In this document: positions 8,189-16,482 of the stretch, piece after piece | How the letters are laid out: every line of letters begins with the position of its first letter | How positions within the stretch are numbered: position 1 is the stretch's first letter | Source of the DNA: Litorivicinus sp. | Lineage (GTDB): Bacteria > Pseudomonadota > Gammaproteobacteria > Pseudomonadales > Litorivicinaceae | Assembly (NCBI GenBank): GCA_018401755.1 | Contig: JAGYKJ010000007.1 | Span: 434,001-498,000, forward strand | Direction of reading: 5' to 3' | DNA: 64,000 nucleotides | Translations under genes and position numbers: made by a program | Notes under the pieces: generated by a model | Told to the model about the DNA's origin: nothing | Databases searched by the model: none | Seen by the model: the letters and a program-made list of their open reading frames with translations, nothing else

Positions 8189-9150
8189 GTATCCTGCGCA
8201 TCAACGCTTTACAGGTGCATGCGGTTGACGGGGAGCACTCGGTGCCACTCTTACGTGGCGTGGATCTCGAGATTGAGGCGGGCGAAACCGTTGGTTTGGC
8301 GGGCGAATCAGGTTCCGGTAAAACCCTCACTGGCTTGTCTGTGATGGGATTATTACCCCAACCTGCCGTGCAACTGACCGGTGGCGAACTTGTATTCCAA
8401 GGGCAACCGTTAACGACACTACCAGTGCGGGCCCGACAGCAGTTACGTGGGGCGTCGATGTCCATGGTGTTTCAGGAGCCGATGACAGCCTTAAACCCAG
8501 TGCAGCGCGTTGGTCTGCAGCTTTCCGAGCTCTATCAGATTCATCGTCCAGAGCTCTCCCGAGCACTGGTTCGCCGACAGTTGTTACAGGCGTTATCGGA
8601 TGTGGGGGTGAGCGATGCGGAACGCCGACTTGAGGCTTATCCTCATGAGCTGTCCGGCGGGTTACGCCAACGGATGATGATCGCGATGGCATTGGCACTC
8701 AAGCCCGCCTTACTGATTTGTGACGAGCCAACCACTGCGCTTGACGTCACGATCCAAGCTCAGGTTCTGGATTTGATTCGAGGGCTCACGCGTGAGATGG
8801 GGACGGCGGTGCTCTTTATTACTCATGATCTGGGTGTCCTCGCTGAGCTCGCGGATCGGGTTGCTGTCATGTATGGCGGAGTGATTGTGGAGCAACAACC
8901 GATCGATGCACTGTTTGAACGACCACAACATCCCTACACAGAGGGCTTGATGCGAAGTATTCCGCGCTTTGATCACGCACCGAGATTGCGACTGGACATC
9001 ATTCCTGGTCAGGTGCCTCAAGCCAATGAATCAGTGTTGGGATGTCGATTCCATCCCCGTTGCGCGCGCGCTACAGCGCGCTGCCAACTGGAATCGCCGA
9101 AGATGGATCATGGCGTTGCCTGCCATCATCCAGGGCAGGCCGTATGTTAG
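8185..9150 (+). CDS. Oligopeptide ABC transporter ATP-binding protein (YejF N-terminal-half or DppD type)
   Basis: Cytoplasmic ATPase, 321 residues. Walker A is GESGSGKT near residue 39, the signature is LSGGLRQRM near 155, Walker B is [13 protein letters not shown] near 176, and the switch histidine is in ITHDLG. The C-terminus has the Oligo_HPY extension with cysteines in [11 protein letters not shown] and CHHP, a pattern seen in dipeptide and oligopeptide ATPases. In E. coli the two nucleotide-binding domains are fused in one YejF chain; here they are two genes that overlap by 7 bp (ATG at 9144, TAG at 9148-9150). The ATG overlaps the yejA stop by 4 bp. Confidence 0.93.
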   Translation: MSILRINALQVHAVDGEHSVPLLRGVDLEIEAGETVGLAGESGSGKTLTGLSVMGLLPQPAVQLTGGELVFQGQPLTTLPVRARQQLRGASMSMVFQEPMTALNPVQRVGLQLSELYQIHRPELSRALVRRQLLQALSDVGVSDAERRLEAYPHELSGGLRQRMMIAMALALKPALLICDEPTTALDVTIQAQVLDLIRGLTREMGTAVLFITHDLGVLAELADRVAVMYGGVIVEQQPIDALFERPQHPYTEGLMRSIPRFDHAPRLRLDIIPGQVPQANESVLGCRFHPRCARATARCQLESPKMDHGVACHHPGQAVC

Positions 9151-10103
9151 TTGCACGGGATGTCCGCGTTCATTTTCCGATACAGGAAGGGATCTTACGG
9201 CGCACCGTCGGTCATGTGCGCGCGGTCGATGGAGTGTCGTTGCAGGTTGAACGCGGTAAGACGCTCGGACTCGTTGGTGAATCTGGGTGTGGTAAGAGCA
9301 CATTAGCGAAGGCCCTGATGCAGTTGGTCTCGATGACGTCTGGGACCGTATCGCTTGACGGACTTCTCTTGGATGCAGGGAATACGCAACAGCTCCGCGC
9401 GTATCGCCGGCGAGTGCAAATGGTGTTTCAGGATCCAGCGGAAAGCCTCAATAGTCGCCACACGCTGGGAGAGATCTTGGCTGAACCGATGGATATCCAC
9501 ACCATTGGAGATGCGGCTTCTCGGGTCGCGATGGTCCAACAGTTGTTGAGCGACGTAGGATTAGTAAATACGCCGTTGACCAGATACCCGCATGAATTCT
9601 CCGGTGGGCAGCGTCAACGGATCGGAATCGCGCGTGCCCTTGCGCTCAAGCCAGATTTCTTGATTTGCGATGAGCCTGTCTCTGCGCTTGATGTTTCCGT
9701 CCAGGCACAAATTCTCAATTTAATCATGGATCTGCAGGATGATCGTGGTGTTGGTGTGATGATGATTTCCCATGATTTGTCGGTGATTCGACATGTCAGT
9801 CACACTGTGGGGGTCATGTATTTAGGCCACATGATGGAGTATGCATCGGCAGAACACATATTTGCCCATTCTGCGCATCCTTACACCAGAGCCCTGCTGG
9901 ACGCCCTTCCCCGTCCTGACCCTCGTTTGCGGCATCGACCGCGGACGCGTCTGGTGGGCGACCTACCATCGGCGTCCGACCCGCCCTCGGGTTGCCCATT
10001 TCAGACACGGTGTCCCCAGGTCAGTGGGCGCTGTCGAGAAGAGCGACCCCTGTTTCGTGAATTGGCACCATCCCATTGGATCGCATGTCATCATGTGGAT
10101 TGA
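9144..10103 (+). CDS. Oligopeptide ABC transporter ATP-binding protein (YejF C-terminal-half or DppF type)
   Basis: Second ATPase of the importer, 319 residues from the ATG at 9144. An earlier in-frame ATG at 9042 would add 34 unrelated residues lying inside the preceding gene. Motifs are Walker A GESGCGKST near residue 50, signature FSGGQRQRIGIAR near 155, Walker B FLICDEPVSALDV, and SHDLSVIRH. It ends in the Oligo_HPY cysteine tail (GCPFQTRCP and CHHVD). The N-terminal segment HFPIQEGILRRTVGHVRAVD is typical of DppF, OppF and the second YejF half. It completes the set of two permeases, two ATPases and a binding lipoprotein. The bdhA start follows after 19 bp. Confidence 0.93.
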   Translation: MLVARDVRVHFPIQEGILRRTVGHVRAVDGVSLQVERGKTLGLVGESGCGKSTLAKALMQLVSMTSGTVSLDGLLLDAGNTQQLRAYRRRVQMVFQDPAESLNSRHTLGEILAEPMDIHTIGDAASRVAMVQQLLSDVGLVNTPLTRYPHEFSGGQRQRIGIARALALKPDFLICDEPVSALDVSVQAQILNLIMDLQDDRGVGVMMISHDLSVIRHVSHTVGVMYLGHMMEYASAEHIFAHSAHPYTRALLDALPRPDPRLRHRPRTRLVGDLPSASDPPSGCPFQTRCPQVSGRCREERPLFRELAPSHWIACHHVD

Positions 10104-10122
10104 GCGTTGTGAGGACTGAGTC

Positions 10123-10908
10123 ATGATAACGACACCACGTCTTGCATTGATCACTGGCAGCACCAGTGGGATTGGCTTGGGCATTGCACGGGCCCTTTCT
10201 GAAGCAGGGTATCGGATTGTGCTAAACGGGGTCGGCTCGGCGGAATCGATTCAGTCCGCAGTGACGTCGGTGCAATCGTCATCCCCCTACCCAGTTGAAT
10301 TCTTAGGCACCGATCTCACCCAGCCGCATGCGATTGAGACCGCATTGGGTGCATTGATTGAGACGCTTGGGCCCGTGTCAGTGTTGGTCAACAATGCAGG
10401 TGCGCAGCATGTTGCACCGATCTCTGAGTTTCCGGTAGAGGCGTGGGATCGCTTACTGGCGTTGAATCTGTCAGCTGCTTTTCACACCATTCGTCTCGCA
10501 TTGCCGGGCATGATTGCGCAACGATTTGGGCGTGTGATTAATATTGCGAGCGTTCACGGCTTGGTCGCGTCCAAGGACAAGTCGGCCTATGTCGCCTCGA
10601 AGCATGGATTGGTGGGGTTAACCAAAGCGGTAGCCCTTGAAACGGCGCAATTGCCCATCACTTGTAATGCCATCTGTCCAGGGTGGACGGAAACACCGTT
10701 GATTGCTGATCAGATCCGAGCGCGTGCGGACGCCTTAGGGGTTGAAGTGACCGAAGGTGGTCGTCAGTTGTTGATGGAGAAACAGCCATCTCTTGAATTT
10801 GTTACCCCCGAGCAGCTCGGAGCGCTCGTTTGTTTTTTGTGCACGGATGCGGCCAAGCAGCTGACTGGAGCGACCATCCCGGTCGACGGCGGCTGGACAG
10901 CTCAATAG
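10123..10908 (+). CDS. bdhA: 3-hydroxybutyrate dehydrogenase
   Basis: Short-chain dehydrogenase of 261 residues that interconverts (R)-3-hydroxybutyrate and acetoacetate with NAD, the last soluble step of polyhydroxybutyrate breakdown and of ketone-body use. It shows the cofactor motif TGSTSGIGLG near residue 11, NNAG near 88, catalytic Ser in ASVHG, and YVASK with the Tyr-Lys pair. The family-specific part is CPGWTETPL, EKQPS and FVTPEQLG, which distinguishes BdhA from generic SDRs. It ends VDGGWTAQ, as in BdhA. It follows the peptide importer by 19 bp, so it may share its transcript. No PHB synthase is in the window. Confidence 0.92.
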   Translation: MITTPRLALITGSTSGIGLGIARALSEAGYRIVLNGVGSAESIQSAVTSVQSSSPYPVEFLGTDLTQPHAIETALGALIETLGPVSVLVNNAGAQHVAPISEFPVEAWDRLLALNLSAAFHTIRLALPGMIAQRFGRVINIASVHGLVASKDKSAYVASKHGLVGLTKAVALETAQLPITCNAICPGWTETPLIADQIRARADALGVEVTEGGRQLLMEKQPSLEFVTPEQLGALVCFLCTDAAKQLTGATIPVDGGWTAQ

Positions 10909-10923
10909 TCAAGGAGAGCCCCA

Positions 10924-11742
10924 ATGTGTCACGATATTCAATGTTATGTCAGTACAAAACCAGTCCCCCAGCCTGATCCCGAGATCCGTCGCTTATTCTT
11001 GAAGGGATTAGCGGCTCTCCCATTGGCCTATGTGTTGGCTGATATTGAGTTAGCCGCGGCGGCCGCTCATGGGGGTGAGACGGTGTCTCTGGAGGTGCCT
11101 GGCGTGGGCACGGTCCAAGGCTACCTTGCAGATCCTGATCAGCCTGACGCGCCGACAGTGTTATTGATTCATGAATGGTGGGGACTCAACGATCACATCA
11201 AAGCAGTCGCACAGGAATTTAAAAGCAAAGGCTTCCGTGCATTAGCTGTGGACTTGTTTAAAGGCTCCGTCGCGACAGATCGCGAAGGTGCGATGAAGCA
11301 AACACGTGGCCTTGTCGCCACTGAGGCGCGCGCGACAATGGAGGCTTGGGTGGCTTGGGCTCGTGGCCTGGGTAATGGCAAGGTTGGAACTTGTGGCTGG
11401 TGTTTTGGTGGTGGCTGGAGTCTGCAAACAGCACTTGCCGCTGCACCTGATGCATCCGTGATCTATTACGGATCCGTCAAAGTGGAGGCGCAAGACTTGG
11501 TGCGCTTATCCACACCCTTACTGGGTCATTTTGGAACCTTGGACAAGGGAATTAATCCCCAGATGATCGGTGCCTTCGAAAAGCATCTTCGCACTGTTGG
11601 GAAAGAAGATCTGATGACCACACATTGGTATACCGCAGATCATGCGTTCGCAAATCCAACCGGTGGTCGCTACGATGAAGATGATGCAGCGCTTGCATGG
11701 GCCAGGACACTGACGTTTCTAGAGTCACATTTGCGCGGCTAA
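10924..11742 (+). CDS. Dienelactone hydrolase family protein with a Tat-type signal
   Basis: An alpha/beta hydrolase of 272 residues related to dienelactone hydrolases. The nucleophile motif is GWCFGGGW with Cys near residue 159, the elbow is LLIHEWWGLN, and the catalytic His is in TADHAFANP near 238. The N-terminus carries a twin-arginine motif, RRLFLKG at residues 22-28, then a hydrophobic stretch ending in repeated Ala, so export in folded form by the Tat system is likely. Secreted DLH-like proteins of this type are common, but their substrates are mostly unknown. A ribosome site AGGAGA lies 7 nt before the ATG. It is the last gene of the plus-strand block before a convergent gene. Confidence 0.85.
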   Translation: MCHDIQCYVSTKPVPQPDPEIRRLFLKGLAALPLAYVLADIELAAAAAHGGETVSLEVPGVGTVQGYLADPDQPDAPTVLLIHEWWGLNDHIKAVAQEFKSKGFRALAVDLFKGSVATDREGAMKQTRGLVATEARATMEAWVAWARGLGNGKVGTCGWCFGGGWSLQTALAAAPDASVIYYGSVKVEAQDLVRLSTPLLGHFGTLDKGINPQMIGAFEKHLRTVGKEDLMTTHWYTADHAFANPTGGRYDEDDAALAWARTLTFLESHLRG

Positions 11743-11765
11743 ACTCTCCGCTCGTGCTGTGCAGA

Positions 11766-11787
11766 TCGTGCTGCTAGTGCAGCACGA
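11766..11787. terminator. Perfect hairpin between convergent genes, possible bidirectional terminator
   Basis: TCGTGCTGC and GCAGCACGA are perfect 9-bp arms around a TAGT loop. The hairpin overlaps the stop codon of the minus-strand MAPEG gene and lies 24 bp beyond the dienelactone hydrolase stop. It has no T-run on either side, so it is not a standard intrinsic terminator; it may block read-through or protect 3' ends. Confidence 0.4.
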
Positions 11788-12178
11788 CCCAGCCAATCAG
11801 AATCAGCCCTGACAGTGCGGCCGCGCCCAACGAAGACAGCGTCAGGATCATGCCGCGGACTCGTCCTCCGAACGCGGGCGGCGACCCCGTCTCACCAATC
11901 AATATCCCGTAGGCATGACTCAGACGGCCAATGATAAAGCTGATCCCGAGCCCGGAAATCCACCATAGATAACTATCAGAAAGCTCAAGTAACATCAGTA
12001 AAATCAGAAATATGGGGGTGTATTCCATAAAATTACTATGCGCTCGTATGGCGCGTTGTAACGGCTCGGAGGGCACGCTTGTGACACTTGCCTGTTCGTT
12101 GCGTCGGGTGCGAATCACATGTGCCGAGAGGGCAAGGTAGATTCCGGTCAAGCAGACGGCAATTAACAGGGTAATCAC
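11774..12178 (-). CDS. MAPEG family membrane protein
   Basis: A 134-residue protein with four hydrophobic helices, matching the MAPEG (membrane-associated eicosanoid and glutathione metabolism) family. It shows the conserved block RAIRAHSNFMEYTPIFLILL near residue 43, followed by GRLSHAYGI near 84. Bacterial members may be glutathione transferases or peroxidases, but few have been tested. It starts at GTG 12178, 22 bp after the chromate transporter stop on the same strand, so co-transcription is plausible. Glutathione reductase (21067-22425) is in the window but not adjacent. Confidence 0.85.
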   Translation of the reverse strand: MITLLIAVCLTGIYLALSAHVIRTRRNEQASVTSVPSEPLQRAIRAHSNFMEYTPIFLILLMLLELSDSYLWWISGLGISFIIGRLSHAYGILIGETGSPPAFGGRVRGMILTLSSLGAAALSGLILIGWVVLH

Positions 12179-12199
12179 GAGGGAGCGCCATATGGATCC

Positions 12200-13375
12200 T
12201 TACAAAAGCCAACGTGAGACTGCGGTGACTGCGTACGCCAGTGTGACCAGCACTATGACGACACGCAAGGGTGATTGCCGAAATCCCAACGTCATCACCA
12301 AGCCGACACCTGCTAACAGCGTGGTGATCCCGTCTACCACCGTGGTTTGGATAATTGGGTCGATTAATACTGCCAGTAATAAGCCGACGACGCAGGCATT
12401 GACCCATTGCAGACGAGGTTGCAAAGCCCCCATCATCGCCACTGCCGCGGGCAGTGTGGCCACCAAATAGAGGATTCCTGGAATAAAAATACAGATGGTG
12501 GCAAGGCCGACCCCAACCACCGGATCAATCCCTGGGTATACCGCGCCGATGAAGCTTGCCAATGTAAACAATGGCCCTGGCATGGCTTGGGCAAAACCAT
12601 ACCCCGCTAAAAATGTTTCCGGGGCGATGGGTGGGCTGACCGTGGCATCGAGCAGTGGCAGGACAACGTGTCCACCGCCAAAGACCAATGCACCTGATTG
12701 ATACATGGACCATGCAAGTGACTCCGCTGCCCCACCCTTCAGCGTGACGGCGAGCCACAGGAGCCCTCCCAAGGCGCCCATCACAGCAAGCCACCGAATT
12801 AGATGTCGTATCTCCTTGCCTCCCAAATGATTGGTGGCGGGAGGCGTCGACTGGTGTTGGACCACGCCAGCCACGAGGGCAACTGTCAGGATAATCAGGG
12901 GCATCAGTGGGTGATTGACGCCCAACAATAGGATTACCGAGACAACCGCCCAAAGACGGCACGCCGGCGTTTGGCACAGTGATCGCCACATACCTAACAC
13001 CGCATCCGTGACGATCGCGACCGCGACGCATTTTAGGGCCATCACCAGTGTCTGGATCTCGAGACCAACGCCTTGGACCCAGCCCCATCCAGCGAGCCCC
13101 ATGATCAGTGCTGATGGCAATGTAAAACCAACAAAGGCTGCTATCGCCCCTGTGAGCCTGCCTTGACGATACCCCAGCGCCATTCCAACTTGCGATGACG
13201 CTGGCCCCGGGATCACCTGACACAGCGCCACCAACTGACTGTACTCTGCCTCGTTAAGCCACTGCCGTTGCTGAACGAATACCTGCCGGAAAATGGCGAG
13301 GTGGGCCATAGGGCCACCAAACGACGTGACACCTAATTTTAAAAATGTGAGGAAAATATGAAGGGTCATCGCCAA
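12200..13375 (-). CDS. chrA: Chromate transporter, ChrA family
   Basis: A 391-residue membrane protein of the CHR family, with two homologous halves. The first half has FLKLGVTSFGGPMAHLAIF near residue 10 and CQVIPGPASSQVGMALGY near 52. The second has FGGGHVVLPLLDATVS near 232 and GYGFAQAMPGPLFTLASFIG near 260. These G-G-P and P-G-P motifs define long-chain ChrA proteins, which export chromate with protons and are also found in strains without chromate exposure. No chrB regulator or other metal genes are nearby, so its normal substrate could differ. It starts 33 bp downstream of the acyl-CoA ligase stop. Confidence 0.92.
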   Translation of the reverse strand: MAMTLHIFLTFLKLGVTSFGGPMAHLAIFRQVFVQQRQWLNEAEYSQLVALCQVIPGPASSQVGMALGYRQGRLTGAIAAFVGFTLPSALIMGLAGWGWVQGVGLEIQTLVMALKCVAVAIVTDAVLGMWRSLCQTPACRLWAVVSVILLLGVNHPLMPLIILTVALVAGVVQHQSTPPATNHLGGKEIRHLIRWLAVMGALGGLLWLAVTLKGGAAESLAWSMYQSGALVFGGGHVVLPLLDATVSPPIAPETFLAGYGFAQAMPGPLFTLASFIGAVYPGIDPVVGVGLATICIFIPGILYLVATLPAAVAMMGALQPRLQWVNACVVGLLLAVLIDPIIQTTVVDGITTLLAGVGLVMTLGFRQSPLRVVIVLVTLAYAVTAVSRWLL

Positions 13376-13408
13376 ATCTCGGGGTGTGGTGTTGCATGGT
13401 TGAGTCTA

Positions 13409-15166
13409 TCAGGACTCAGATGACGGATTACCGCGATAGAGTTGATCAATCTCCACCCGCAATGCATCAATGACAAACTGCCTACGCACTTTTTGGGTTG
13501 GTGTGAGGAGTCCGTTGTCTGTGCTAAAGGGTATCTGGTGCACGATAAACTTCCGAATTTTCTCGGTAGGCCCCAGCCGGTCGTTCACCCGTTTCAGCGC
13601 GTGTTCCAGCGCTGCAATGCATTGCTCTGACGAGGTTGTGGTCTCGAGTAACTGCGCTGCAGGAACTAAGATGGCGCTGAGCCAAGGCCGACGATCCCCA
13701 ATCACCACTGCCTGATCAATCTCGTCTTGTAGCGTTAATAGGGCTTCTAGTTTCGCGGGGGCGATGTTGTCGCCGCCTGAGGTAATCAATAGATCTTTTT
13801 TCCGGCCGATAATTTCGATAAAGCCATCCTCATCGATCCGAGCCAAGTCACCCGTATGCAGCCAACCATCTCGCAATACTGCCTCAGTGGCCAAAGGGTC
13901 ATTCCAATACCCTTGCATCACCAGATCACCCCGCACGACCAACTCTCCATCATCGGCCACACGAATATCGACGCCGGGAAAGGGCTTGCCGACAGTGTGT
14001 AGTTTGTTGGCGTCTGGGGTGTTGACACTGATCAGAGGGCTCGCCTCAGTCTGCCCATAGCCTTGCAAGATGCCGAGTCCGAGACTCGTAAAAAACCGCC
14101 CCACATCGGGATTCAACGGGGCGCCACCTGAAATAAAAAAGCGAAGGCGCCCCCCAAAACGCGCGCGTACTTTCTGCCGTACTAGGCGATCGAGGACGGG
14201 ATCGATCAGACGTTCAAGCAAGGTCAGTGGGGTCTGATCAAGTTTCTTCAGACCGATCGAGACCGCCGAATGGAAAAGTTTGGATTTCAGTCCTGAGCTG
14301 GTTCGAACTTGGCCCTGAATACGTGAATACAGCAAATCGTACAGTCGAGGCACTGCGGTTGCTAACGTCGGTCGCACTTCACCGAGATAGGTCTGTAGTT
14401 TGTCTGTTGAGTCGCAATACCACACTTCTGCGCCCAAGCTAATCGGGAGATGTAATCCGGCGGTATGCTCGTAGGCATGCGCCAGTGGTAGAAATGATAA
14501 AAAGCGATCGTCGGCGCCAAAGCCATGTGTTCGCAGAATATGGGCCGCCGCATCGACGTTCGACCCGATTGATCGATGTGTCAAAATGGCAGCCTTGGGG
14601 TGACCACCGGTGCCTGATGTGAAGATCAGACAACAGGGATCATCCGGTTTTGCTGCATAGGGTATGTCAGGGTCATGGCTGTCCGATTTGCCTGAGTTCA
14701 AGATATCTCGCCATCCAGACACCTGGGTGTGCCACCTGGGTTTTTCAATTCCCTCCGGCTCGGCACTCCACAACTGTTTGAGTGTGTCAGCCTCGACATT
14801 GGCCGCTAGGACGCGATCAGTGAGTTCGGCAGAAGAAACAAATGCAGCGGTGGGGGTCGTTAACTGCAAAATATACTGCAGATCATATACCGTGTGAGTC
14901 GTATATGCCGGCACCACCAGCGCGCCGACTGCCATGATGGCGAGATCAAATATCGCCCATTCAGGGCGGTTTTCGGCGAGTAACAGGACCCGATCTCCCG
15001 GCTCAATGCCTGCCTCACGCAATGCTCGCATCGCGTGCTCAACCTGTATCTGAGCGTCTGACCAAGTCATGGTCTCCCAGCCATTTGATTGGCGGGCAGC
15101 GAATAGAGTGCGATCACTCAATAACCCAGCTTGTTCGAAGAATCGCATGGGAAGTGTGCGCATCAT
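13409..15166 (-). CDS. AMP-dependent acyl-CoA ligase (long-chain fatty-acid--CoA ligase type)
   Basis: An adenylate-forming enzyme of 585 residues that would activate a fatty acid to acyl-AMP and then acyl-CoA. Motifs are the ATP loop FTSGTGGHPKAAI near residue 179, GYGQTEASPLIS near 363, GWLHTGDLARIDEDGF near 425, IIGRKKDLLITSGGDNIAP, and the C-terminal lysine in LTPTQKVRRQF. The N-terminal FFEQ...FAARQSNGWETMTW and the long form resemble the FAA1/FadD15 group of long-chain ligases. GGAGG lies 6 nt before the first of two ATGs (15166 and 15163). The gene is downstream of tRNA-Thr on the same strand. The chain-length preference is not visible in the sequence. Confidence 0.9.
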   Translation of the reverse strand: MMRTLPMRFFEQAGLLSDRTLFAARQSNGWETMTWSDAQIQVEHAMRALREAGIEPGDRVLLLAENRPEWAIFDLAIMAVGALVVPAYTTHTVYDLQYILQLTTPTAAFVSSAELTDRVLAANVEADTLKQLWSAEPEGIEKPRWHTQVSGWRDILNSGKSDSHDPDIPYAAKPDDPCCLIFTSGTGGHPKAAILTHRSIGSNVDAAAHILRTHGFGADDRFLSFLPLAHAYEHTAGLHLPISLGAEVWYCDSTDKLQTYLGEVRPTLATAVPRLYDLLYSRIQGQVRTSSGLKSKLFHSAVSIGLKKLDQTPLTLLERLIDPVLDRLVRQKVRARFGGRLRFFISGGAPLNPDVGRFFTSLGLGILQGYGQTEASPLISVNTPDANKLHTVGKPFPGVDIRVADDGELVVRGDLVMQGYWNDPLATEAVLRDGWLHTGDLARIDEDGFIEIIGRKKDLLITSGGDNIAPAKLEALLTLQDEIDQAVVIGDRRPWLSAILVPAAQLLETTTSSEQCIAALEHALKRVNDRLGPTEKIRKFIVHQIPFSTDNGLLTPTQKVRRQFVIDALRVEIDQLYRGNPSSES

Positions 15167-15272
15167 GATCGCCTCCAGGTACAGTAAGCTTACAATAAGC
15201 GCGATTCACTGGATTCCAACTGGAAGACTTCTGGTAAACTGAGGGAACTCGCAGGGCGAACACAAGATGATG

Positions 15273-15348
<76 letters not shown>

Positions 15349-15363
15349 ATCCTGAGGTGCGCG

Positions 15364-15392
15364 ATTATTCAGGCCCAACCGAAGCAAGTCAA
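15364..15392 (-). promoter_or_regulatory. Sigma-70 promoter of tRNA-Thr, abutting the mnmH start codon
   Basis: On the minus strand TTGACT (15387-15392), a 17-bp spacer and AATAAT (15364-15369) form a good sigma-70 promoter. It is followed by a GC-rich discriminator (CGCGCACC), as at stable-RNA promoters under stringent control. Transcription would start about 10 bp before the tRNA. The -35 box ends one base before the divergent mnmH ATG. Confidence 0.6.
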
Positions 15393-15393
15393 C

Positions 15394-16482
15394 ATGCGAA
15401 GACAGATCCAAATCCTCTCAGCCGCCGAGTTACTCGAGGCGCCGGACGTCTATGACACGCTCATCGATGCGCGCTCTGAGTCTGAATATGTGCTCGACCA
15501 TATTCCGGGGGCGGTGAACCATCCGGTTTTAAACGATCGACAGCGCATCTCGATTGGTACGCTGTACAAGCAGGTGGACTCTTTCACCGCTCGAAAGCAT
15601 GGTGCGCAGTTCGCCAATTTGAATATCGCGCGACACCTCACTGGTTGGATGGATCATGCGCGTGATTGGCGGCCTGTGGTCTATTGTTGGCGTGGAGGAC
15701 AACGATCTGGTTCGCTTGCGTTGGTCCTGCATGAGATTGGTTGGCCAGTTCGCGTGTTGTCTGGCGGATATAAAGCGTATCGGCGATATCTGCAACAGGT
15801 CTTCCCTGCCCTGATTGAGCAATTTGAGTTTCGACTGCTTACTGGACCGACTGGGTCTGGCAAAACTGAGCTCTTAACCCAGATGGCTGCGCAGGGCTTC
15901 CAGACCATTGACCTTGAAGGATTGGCGCATCATCGGGGGTCTTTGTTGGGAGGCTATCGAACACCGCAACCGACCCAAAAATGGTTCGAATCACAGTTGT
16001 TTCATCAGTTGGCGGCGATGGATCCCAATCGGCCTGTCTGGCTAGAGTCGGAGTCCTCGAAAATTGGCCAATTGCATGTGCCTGAGCAATTATTTCAGTG
16101 CATGGTGTCATCGCCAGCATTGGCGCTTGAGGCGAGCCTTGACGCGCGAAGCGCCTTTCTGCGAGCGATCTATCAGGATATGCAGGAAGATCCTGATCGA
16201 TTCCGAGTGGCCATCGCAGCACTGCAATTTCGCCAACCACGACAGATGATCAGCCAGTGGCTCGAATGGGTTGATGCAGGTCAATGGCTGCGATTATCAG
16301 AGTCTTTATTGGCGCTGCATTACGATCCGGCCTATCGTCGGTCACAACATCGTCTTCATGTGTGTGATTCCATGCCAGTCACGCCGGGCGTATTGAGCAC
16401 GGAATTGATGCACCGATTGGAACAGTTTGAACACCATGAGCACGCGATTACTCAAACATCTATTCCAGCCGCAGATCATTAA
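15394..16482 (+). CDS. mnmH: tRNA 2-selenouridine synthase
   Basis: MnmH (SelU/YbbB) replaces the sulfur of 2-thiouridine at wobble position 34 of tRNA-Lys, -Glu and -Gln with selenium, through a geranylated intermediate. The 362-residue product (E. coli 364) has an N-terminal rhodanese domain with catalytic Cys98 in YCWRGGQRSGS. A P-loop domain follows, with GPTGSGKTELL near residue 150 and the family phrase LEGLAHHRGSLLGG near 178. I take ATG 15394 as the start because an upstream ATG at 15322 lies in the tRNA gene. No selD is visible, so selenophosphate must come from elsewhere, or the enzyme may only geranylate. TusA and tRNA-Lys(UUU) are also in the window. Its 3' end overlaps the next gene by 47 bp. 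Confidence 0.93.
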   Translation: MRRQIQILSAAELLEAPDVYDTLIDARSESEYVLDHIPGAVNHPVLNDRQRISIGTLYKQVDSFTARKHGAQFANLNIARHLTGWMDHARDWRPVVYCWRGGQRSGSLALVLHEIGWPVRVLSGGYKAYRRYLQQVFPALIEQFEFRLLTGPTGSGKTELLTQMAAQGFQTIDLEGLAHHRGSLLGGYRTPQPTQKWFESQLFHQLAAMDPNRPVWLESESSKIGQLHVPEQLFQCMVSSPALALEASLDARSAFLRAIYQDMQEDPDRFRVAIAALQFRQPRQMISQWLEWVDAGQWLRLSESLLALHYDPAYRRSQHRLHVCDSMPVTPGVLSTELMHRLEQFEHHEHAITQTSIPAADH

